A stretch of DNA of 64,000 nt from Rubrobacter_D sp963840835. GTDB taxonomy: Bacteria > Actinomycetota > Rubrobacteria > Rubrobacterales > Rubrobacteraceae. Shown here one piece after another: positions 58,874 to 64,000 of the stretch. The stretch lies in assembly GCA_963840835.1 (NCBI GenBank), contig CAWJAM010000013.1, forward strand, positions 124,001-188,000, given 5' to 3'. Under the pieces are notes generated by a model, which was given only the letters and a program-made list of their open reading frames with translations, ran no database searches and was not told the DNA's origin. Every line of letters begins with the position of its first letter. Position 1 is the stretch's first letter. A program made the position numbers and the translations under genes.

Positions 58874-58948
58874 GGATCGTGGAAGAAGCGGGATGGAGAG
58901 ACTCTTGCCGGAGCACAGGAGCAACGAAGTTCGTGGAGGGACCGAAGG

Positions 58949-59620
58949 GTGCTGAGTAGGATACTGGCCGTGCTCGGCGTCGGGTTGTGGTGCATCTTCA
59001 TCCTGCTCTTCTCGGTAGGTTTCGTTATAGACAGGGGACTGGCCGACGTGGGCATAGTCTGGGTGGCCGTCTTTGGTATCGGCGTGGTGGCCCCCGTAAT
59101 CCTCCTGGGACAGATAAACCGCGCCTTTGCGGCGCACGAAGGGTCTCGCCGCTCCGTCCCTGGCAGCAAGGAGAAGGAGCTCCTCGGCGCCCTGGAGGAG
59201 AGTGGCGAGCTTACCCCTGCGACGGCCGCGATGCGGACCTCGCTCACCGTAGATGAGGCGTCGAAGATGCTAGAGGATCTGGCCCGTAAAGGTCACCTGG
59301 AGCTGCAAATGGAAGAAGGCATCATGGCCTACGCCCTGGGTGAACGCAACAGGCGAGTGTTGCCGGGCGAAGATATCGCGTCTCAGCGGGAGCAGTCAGG
59401 GGACAACAAGGCATCCCGTCGGCTCGAAGATCCGCTGAGCGAACGCGAGCGCGAGGTACTGAACCTCCTCGCCTCGGGCAGGACCAACTCGGAGGTAGCC
59501 GGGGAACTCTTCGTCTCCGTGGGCACGGTCAAGAGCCACACGGGCAACATCTACCGCAAGCTCGGCGCAAGGAATCGCGCCGAGGCCCTCGCAAGGGCGC
59601 GCGAGCACGGCTTGATCTAG
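58949..59620 (+). CDS. Membrane protein with winged-helix and LuxR DNA-binding domains
   Basis: A 223-residue protein from GTG 58949 (GGAGGG 8 bases upstream). Two transmembrane helices (about residues 4-52) are followed by a winged-helix-like unit (KEKELLGALEESGELTPATAAM; VDEASKMLEDLARKGHLELQ). A complete LuxR helix-turn-helix ends it (LSEREREVLNLLASGRTNSEVAGELFVSVGTVKSHTGNIYRKLGARNRAEALARA, read as one domain). It is a paralogue of the gene at 33364-33882, which lacks the LuxR part. It may be a one-component membrane-tethered regulator. Confidence 0.85.
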   Translation: MLSRILAVLGVGLWCIFILLFSVGFVIDRGLADVGIVWVAVFGIGVVAPVILLGQINRAFAAHEGSRRSVPGSKEKELLGALEESGELTPATAAMRTSLTVDEASKMLEDLARKGHLELQMEEGIMAYALGERNRRVLPGEDIASQREQSGDNKASRRLEDPLSEREREVLNLLASGRTNSEVAGELFVSVGTVKSHTGNIYRKLGARNRAEALARAREHGLI

Positions 59621-59718
59621 TAGAAGTCCCTTCGGGCCTGTGGGCGCTCTCGTCTTCGGATCCTCCGCAAGCACAAAGTATGACGGGAGCAAGGGAGTAG
59701 GACTTGCGCTCGCCCGGC

Positions 59719-59752
59719 TTGGAAACCGCAGAAATGCTCATGCGGTTTCCAA
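59719..59752. promoter_or_regulatory. Hairpin between the LuxR and DUF6220-like genes
   Basis: Exact 12-bp arms TTGGAAACCGCA (59719-59730) and its complement (59741-59752) around a 10-base loop. No T-run follows; it may be a weak terminator or operator. Confidence 0.5.
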
Positions 59753-59861
59753 ATGAACCCCGATGAACCACCTAGATCCGCCCTTCTGCCGATGCCTTTG
59801 CGACCGGTTCAGCACTACCTTCCTGATGAAGCAAAGGCGACCGGCGAGGAGGCGACCTGCA

Positions 59862-60323
59862 GTGAACCGATTTGTAGAGACACCGAATGGTCCAGCGCGG
59901 ATCGAGGCAACCGTGACGCCATTGGAAAAGGTCGCGCGGGCCAGGCCATCAGTTCCTGTCCAGCTGGCCCGAATCGGCTACGCTGTGCTCTCTTCGGTCT
60001 TCGTCGTCTGCGTTCTGGTCCAGGTATTCTTCGCCGGCATGGGAGCTTTCGGGGCGGACTGGTCCTATCACGTGAGCTTCGTGCACTTCCTGGAGCCGTT
60101 GCCCCTGTTGATGGTCCCCGTGGCCTTCGTCGGGCGGTTGTCGTGGGGATTGAGGCTGCTGCCCCTCGCACTCGTGGTCCTGATCGGCGCGCAGTACGCC
60201 TTCGCCAACGCCGCCGTACCCGCTGCCGCGCTGCACCCGGTGAACGCGCTGCTGATATTACTGATCGGGCTTCTTCTGGCCAGGAGCGGGTGGTCCGCCG
60301 TGGTCGCGCACAGGAGAGGGTGA
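59862..60323 (+). CDS. DUF6220-like small membrane protein
   Basis: About 153 residues. GTG 59862 is chosen because GAGGAGG sits 9 bases upstream; a second GTG at 59913 (GAGG upstream) and an ATG at 59763 are alternatives. Four transmembrane helices are evident (GYAVLSSVFVVCVLVQVFFAG; SFVHFLEPLPLLMVPVAFVG; LRLLPLALVVLIGAQYAFAN; HPVNALLILLIGLLLAR). Conserved His residues (HVSFVHF, HPVNA) resemble the DUF6220 family. It ends 7 bases before the multicopper oxidase gene and is probably its membrane partner. Confidence 0.7.
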   Translation: MNRFVETPNGPARIEATVTPLEKVARARPSVPVQLARIGYAVLSSVFVVCVLVQVFFAGMGAFGADWSYHVSFVHFLEPLPLLMVPVAFVGRLSWGLRLLPLALVVLIGAQYAFANAAVPAAALHPVNALLILLIGLLLARSGWSAVVAHRRG

Positions 60324-60330
60324 GCGGCGC

Positions 60331-61896
60331 GTGGAGATGTCGCGCGGGGAGTTCTTGAGGCTGGGACTCGTGGCCGGGGTGGGCGCCGCCCTTCCTTTCG
60401 GCGCGTTCGCGTGCTCCGACCAGGGTTCGACCGGGACACTGTTGCCGAGCGAGACGAAGCTGCCCGAGCCGTTCGGGGTTCCGCTGCCCGTACCGCCGGT
60501 GCTCGCGCCCATGCGCTCAGACGCTGATGCAGACTACTACGAGATAACCCAGAAGGTTGGCAGGGCGCGGATCCTACCCGGACTAGAGACAGAGGTCTGG
60601 GGCTACGATGGGATCTTCCCTGGTCCCACCATAGAGTCGCGCAGCGGACGCAAGATCGTAGTTTGCCAGCGAAACGAGCTCCCCGTGCCGGTCTCCACAC
60701 ACCTCCACGGCGGCAGAACACCGCCAGAGAGCGACGGATACCCCACGGACCTGATCATGCCGAAGGAGGCGGCCAATGACCATACGATGGACGGTCACGG
60801 GTCGATAGGGAAGTTGGGATCAGGACACCATCACAAAGACTACGTCTACCCGCTGGAGCAGAGGGCGGCGACCCTCTGGTACCACGACCACCGCATGGAC
60901 TTCACGGGGCCACAGGTCTGGCGGGGGCTCGCCGGCTTCCACATCATCCGCGACAACGAAGAGGACGTCCTCCCGTTACCCCACGCAGAGAGAGACATAC
61001 CGCTCATGATCTGCGACCGCTCCTTCGGCAAGGACGGCTCGTTCCTCTATCCTTCGCTCGACCCCACGTTGCAGACCGAGCCGGGTGTCGAGGACGACTA
61101 CATGGACGGGGTCCTCGGGGACACCATCCTGGTCAACGGCGCCCCCTGGCCCTACCTGGAGGTCTCGGCAACGAGATACCGGTTCCGCATCCTGAACGCC
61201 TCGAACGCTCGCCGCTACGAACTCGCCCTGGAGCCGGGAAACGAAGCTCCCTTCGTCCAGGTAGGCAGCGACGGGGGGCTGCTCGGCGCGCCAGTAATGC
61301 ACCGCACCATCCGCATTGCACAGGCCGAGCGCTTCGACGTAGTCATAGACTTCTCGAAGTACGATGCTGGCGATGAGGTCACGCTAAAGAACCGCATGGG
61401 CGAAGGCAAGACATCAGACATAATGCGCTTCCGAATCACCCGCAAAGAGAGTGACGACAGCGCGGTGCCGCGAAAACTCTCGGATATGACAGAGTTCGAC
61501 GGGCTCACAGAGTCGAGCTCTGGGCTCACGCGCGAGTTGCGCTTTACCCGGGTTGCCGACAACGGCAGGACGATGTGGGGCATCAACGGCGAGCCGTTCG
61601 ACCCCGGGCGCATGGCTGCCCGTCCGGAGTTGGGAGCTACCGAAGTCTGGCACCTGAAGGCGGCCCCCGCTGCGCACCCGATCCACCTCCACCTGGTCCA
61701 CTTCAAGGTGCTCTCCCGCAATGGCAGAGAACCGCTCGCCACCGACGCCGGCTGGAAGGACACCGTGGACCTCACCTCGGGCGAGGAGGCGCGCGTGCTC
61801 GTCCGTTTCGACGGCTACAGGGGCCGCTACGTTTTTCATTGCCACAACCTCGAGCACGAGGACATGATGATGATGGCCAACTTCGAGGTGGTCTGA
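60331..61896 (+). CDS. Multicopper oxidase (exported)
   Basis: A 521-residue laccase/CueO-like enzyme. The N-terminus SRGEFLRLGLVAGVGAALP...AFAC resembles a Tat signal with one Arg changed, followed by a possible lipidated Cys. Copper sites: HLHGG, TLWYHDHRMD, HPIHLHLVHF and the type 1 site HCHNLEHEDMMMM. It oxidises metals or phenols outside the membrane using oxygen. Its stop (TGA 61894-61896) overlaps the end of a truncated repeat element. Confidence 0.92.
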   Translation: MEMSRGEFLRLGLVAGVGAALPFGAFACSDQGSTGTLLPSETKLPEPFGVPLPVPPVLAPMRSDADADYYEITQKVGRARILPGLETEVWGYDGIFPGPTIESRSGRKIVVCQRNELPVPVSTHLHGGRTPPESDGYPTDLIMPKEAANDHTMDGHGSIGKLGSGHHHKDYVYPLEQRAATLWYHDHRMDFTGPQVWRGLAGFHIIRDNEEDVLPLPHAERDIPLMICDRSFGKDGSFLYPSLDPTLQTEPGVEDDYMDGVLGDTILVNGAPWPYLEVSATRYRFRILNASNARRYELALEPGNEAPFVQVGSDGGLLGAPVMHRTIRIAQAERFDVVIDFSKYDAGDEVTLKNRMGEGKTSDIMRFRITRKESDDSAVPRKLSDMTEFDGLTESSSGLTRELRFTRVADNGRTMWGINGEPFDPGRMAARPELGATEVWHLKAAPAAHPIHLHLVHFKVLSRNGREPLATDAGWKDTVDLTSGEEARVLVRFDGYRGRYVFHCHNLEHEDMMMMANFEVV

Positions 61897-61985
61897 AAGC
61901 GATGTGCGGAGGTCAAGACCTCCGCACATCGCGCACTTCAGCATTTCAGCCAGTCAGCATGTCAGCAAGAACAACCTGAATTGCC
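61894..61985. repeat. Truncated palindromic element with covarying hairpin
   Basis: The end TGAAAGCG provides the stop of the multicopper oxidase gene. Hairpin A here is GCGATGTGCGGAGGT/ACCTCCGCACATCGC (61899-61932): compared with other copies the stem has changed on both arms, so pairing is kept. Left octamers ACTTCAGC ATTTCAGC CAGTCAGC ATGTCAGC remain, then AAGAACAA, but the right array and hairpin C are gone. Confidence 0.85.
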
Positions 61986-62130
61986 GAGATCGTTCTGAAA
62001 GGTTTGTCCCTTCCAGCCAGCAAACCCCACGGCGTTAACGAGTCGTCAATTTATTCGCCGAGTAGCATCCTCCGTTGTGCTAGAACAGGCCAGAACTAGG
62101 TTTGCTGGCAGAGTACGGCGGGAGCGGACG

Positions 62131-62400
62131 ATGGCGAAGACTCACAAGGTGACATTTAAGAAGAGCGGCATCACGATAGATATCGCCGAGGACGAGTACA
62201 TCCTCGAAGAGGCAGAGGACGCAGGGCTACATCTTCCCTACGACTGCCGCAGCGGCACGTGCACGACGTGTATCCAGAAGTGCCTCGGAGGAGAAATAGA
62301 TCAAGACATGGCCTTCGCTATCGGCGACGAAGAATTGAATCAGGGTCTGCGCCTCATCTGCATCGGCAGTCCCCTCTCGGACGTGGTGCTCGACGCATAA
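62131..62400 (+). CDS. Plant-type [2Fe-2S] ferredoxin
   Basis: 89 residues from ATG 62131 (GGGAG upstream). The cluster-binding motif is YDCRSGTCTTCIQKCLGG (CxxxxCxxC) with the fourth Cys in RLICIG. FKKSGITIDIAEDEYILEEAEDAG is the usual N-terminal half. It carries one electron to an unknown reductase or oxygenase. It stands alone; the nearest redox gene is the multicopper oxidase upstream. Confidence 0.92.
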   Translation: MAKTHKVTFKKSGITIDIAEDEYILEEAEDAGLHLPYDCRSGTCTTCIQKCLGGEIDQDMAFAIGDEELNQGLRLICIGSPLSDVVLDA

Positions 62401-62430
62401 GCATGTCGGCACTTTGCTTGCCTGCCGCTA

Positions 62431-62817
62431 CTACCAGATGACCTCAATTGGATACTGTGAGATCAAGGGGTCTGCGCTGAGCAGGGGCGTCTCTTCGACG
62501 AGGGCTTGGGAGATGAGGATGCGGTCGAAGGGATCCCGATGGTAGTCGGGCAGGGTACGGGTGTGTAACGCGTGGCTGAGGTAGATGGGTAGTGACAGAA
62601 AGGCATTGCGGGACAGCTGGTCGATGATGAACCGCTGCAGGTCATCGGGGACCTCCAACCTGCCGAGGCCAGCTTTGATAGAGATCTCCCACCCGCTAGC
62701 CGCGGAGAAGTACAGCTCGTTACGGCCGTCGCCGATGATCTCTCTTGCCCGGTAGGAGAGCCTTCGGTCGTCGGAGATCCACCACAAGAACGCGTGGGTG
62801 TCGAGCAACGCCCTCAC
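62431..62817 (-). CDS. PIN-domain toxin (VapC/Phd-partner type)
   Basis: A 128-residue PIN ribonuclease. Conserved acidic residues occur in LLDTHAFLWW (Asp6), ASGWEISIKAG (Glu) and HRDPFDRILISQA (Asp-Asp). The TxALWEI-like and DPFDR motifs match toxins paired with Phd/YefM antitoxins. It overlaps the antitoxin gene by four bases and is translated after it. Confidence 0.9.
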   Translation of the reverse strand: MRALLDTHAFLWWISDDRRLSYRAREIIGDGRNELYFSAASGWEISIKAGLGRLEVPDDLQRFIIDQLSRNAFLSLPIYLSHALHTRTLPDYHRDPFDRILISQALVEETPLLSADPLISQYPIEVIW

Positions 62818-63053
62818 CGCTCGAAGGCTTCCAGAACCTCCTCCGGCAACGGCGCGTCGAAGTCCTCGCCAATTACCACCCGCCCCGACGCAGTACCCGG
62901 CTCGCGCCGCTCGGGCCTCTCCCCAACAGGGACCAGCCGCGCCACGGGCCTACCTGCTTTGGATATCACGATCTCTTCGCCCCCGCTTACCCGTTCTAAC
63001 AACCGCGACAGATGGGTCTTGGCCTCGTGTACGTTTACCGTCTTGCGCATCAC
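62814..63053 (-). CDS. Phd/YefM-family antitoxin
   Basis: A 79-residue antitoxin. The N-terminal DNA-binding part is TVNVHEAKTHLSRLLERVSGGEEIVISKAGRPVARLVP, the Phd/YefM signature, and the acidic C-terminus (DFDAPLPEEVLEAFER) would cap the PIN toxin. It starts at GTG 63053 or at the ATG of the next codon. A palindromic operator lies 48 bases upstream. Confidence 0.9.
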   Translation of the reverse strand: MMRKTVNVHEAKTHLSRLLERVSGGEEIVISKAGRPVARLVPVGERPERREPGTASGRVVIGEDFDAPLPEEVLEAFER

Positions 63054-63100
63054 GCACCTTGCCTTTCGCGTATTGGTTCTAGACGATAGTAAACTAAGTC

Positions 63101-63115
63101 ATGGACTAAGTCCAT
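63101..63115. promoter_or_regulatory. Palindromic operator of the toxin-antitoxin pair
   Basis: ATGGACTAAGTCCAT, with 6-bp arms, is preceded by a repeat of ACTAAGTC (63093-63100). On the minus strand it overlaps the -35 position of a TACTAT -10 box, as expected for antitoxin autorepression. Confidence 0.5.
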
Positions 63116-63219
63116 ATTGGAATCGAAGGCCTCGCAACGAATCTCTACGGACCGACAATCCGCTCTCCGAGTGGTGCTCGACGCCTGAACGATCTGTAGC
63201 CCGGGTCTCCCTCTCGAAC

Positions 63220-63247
63220 TTGCCTGACTCCAGAAATAGTGTAGAGT
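63220..63247 (+). promoter_or_regulatory. Promoter for a leaderless arylsulfotransferase-like gene
   Basis: TTGCCT (63220-63225), a 16-base spacer, TAGAGT (63242-63247), then 6 bases to the ATG at 63254. No ribosome site is present. Confidence 0.45.
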
Positions 63248-63253
63248 TTCCCG

Positions 63254-64000
63254 ATGCTCGAAAGGTTCACACGCCGCCGGTTTCTTTCAGCGGTTGGCGC
63301 CGGGGCTACGTATCTAGCCTTGACAAACGTGGCGGGCTGCGGCCGGAGCGAGAATGCCCCTCAGGCCAAGCCCTCGAAGGGGGGCACCCCGTCTACCCCG
63401 AAAGTTTCGCCCCTGCCGAACGCCTCGCCAGACCCCAAGGGGGACGTGTGGGCCTTCCGCTCTCGCCCCGACCTCAGCCCGCCCGCCGTCGAGGTAACCA
63501 CGCAGGCGCACGACACAGCCCCCGGCTACAACTTCGTCACCCCTGAGAAGGGCGCCGCCAGGCAGGGCGGCTCGATGATCGTCGACGGTCGCGGCGAGGT
63601 GGTGTGGTTCCGTCCCATGCAGAGTAGGCGCGGACGCGCGAACGACCTCAAAGTGCAGAGCTACCGTGGCAAGTCCGTGCTTACCTGGATGGACGGGGCG
63701 AAGGAGTACGTGATCTTCGACCATACCTACCGCCAGATAGCCCGCGTCAGCGCCGGCAATGGCTACTATGGGGACCACCACGAGTTTCTCATCAGTCCCC
63801 AGGACACTGCGCTGATCCTGATCTACAACCCTGTGCGCCGGGATCTCTCATCGATCGGCGGCGTGAAGAACGACACGGTGTGGCAATGCATCGTCCAGGA
63901 GCTCGACATCGAGAGCGGGGAGGTCATCTTCGAATGGCATAGTCTCGAGCATGTAGGCATTGACGAGACCTATACCGCGGTGTCGCAGGATGGCCGCCCG
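63254..64000 (+). CDS. Arylsulfotransferase-like exported lipoprotein (3' end outside window)
   Basis: 249 residues are visible and the frame is open at the window edge. A Tat signal (FTRRRFLSAVGAG) is followed by a lipobox (TNVAGC). The rest reads like the beta-propeller of actinobacterial arylsulfotransferase-like proteins: GSMIVDGRGEVVWFRP, LTWMDGAKEYVIFDHTYRQIA, YYGDHHEFLISPQDTALI and ESGEVIFEWHSLEHV. Such proteins are predicted to be secreted and often occur near polysaccharide or sulfur genes; the activity is unproven in this family. Confidence 0.8.
   Translation, partial: MLERFTRRRFLSAVGAGATYLALTNVAGCGRSENAPQAKPSKGGTPSTPKVSPLPNASPDPKGDVWAFRSRPDLSPPAVEVTTQAHDTAPGYNFVTPEKGAARQGGSMIVDGRGEVVWFRPMQSRRGRANDLKVQSYRGKSVLTWMDGAKEYVIFDHTYRQIARVSAGNGYYGDHHEFLISPQDTALILIYNPVRRDLSSIGGVKNDTVWQCIVQELDIESGEVIFEWHSLEHVGIDETYTAVSQDGRP

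Overview
The window is high-GC DNA with dense genes, TATAAT-type -10 elements (several placed for leaderless mRNAs), a MarP-type protease, an LPXTG protein and a Mre11/Rad50/HerA/NurA set. This gene content fits an actinobacterium of the Rubrobacter group. That placement is inferred from gene content; there is no rRNA here to confirm it.

Layout. 1-3.1 kb: a PhoD-type phosphatase broken by two frame changes, a PxKF-type fragment, an ATC-hydrolase-like gene and a ParB-like gene. 3.1-10.9 kb: a MalT-like LuxR regulator, an NmrA/FAD-oxidoreductase pair, and a divergent XRE/NB-ARC/TPR regulator. 11.2-30.6 kb: a large exopolysaccharide locus, mostly on the minus strand. It has a TPR protein, a Wzz-like protein, a CpsD-like ATPase with an altered P-loop, a Wzy-like polymerase, a sulfotransferase, a glycosyltransferase, a WecG/TagA enzyme, an initiating sugar-phosphate transferase, UDP-glucose dehydrogenase, UDP-glucuronate decarboxylase interrupted by an intein, a sulfatase-like enzyme, a flippase and a second sulfotransferase. 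An M23 peptidase, an RTX-repeat protein and a third sulfotransferase lie inside it. Together they predict a secreted, probably sulfated polysaccharide using UDP-glucuronate/UDP-xylose.

30.7-34 kb holds envelope genes (LPXTG protein, beta-lactamase-like protein, two membrane proteins). 34.1-44 kb is a plus-strand block: M20 peptidase, unknown protein, then NurA, HerA, an ASCH protein, Mre11 and Rad50, an archaeal-style double-strand-break end-processing set. 44-49.8 kb: trypsin-like protease, two bacterial PH-domain proteins, rlmN, and MarP divergent from rlmN across a perfect palindrome. 49.9-54.8 kb: TetR, ABC ATPase, ABC permease and a PEP-synthase/rifampin-phosphotransferase-like enzyme in one operon. 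54.9-64 kb: class IV aminotransferase, a universal-stress/PCP_red/rubredoxin fusion, a membrane LuxR protein, a DUF6220-like membrane protein with a multicopper oxidase, a 2Fe-2S ferredoxin, a Phd/PIN toxin-antitoxin pair, and the start of an arylsulfotransferase-like lipoprotein.

The most unusual signal is non-coding. At least nine intergenic loci carry related modular palindromes built from a central inverted array of octamers (NNNTCAGC ... GCTGANNN), flanked by one or two perfect hairpins whose stems covary, with termini like CTARAGCG/CGCTYTAG. Their ends often supply the stop codon of the neighbouring gene. They look like a MITE-like or structured repeat family. Two genes (mre11 and the beta-lactamase-like gene) appear to start at ATC.
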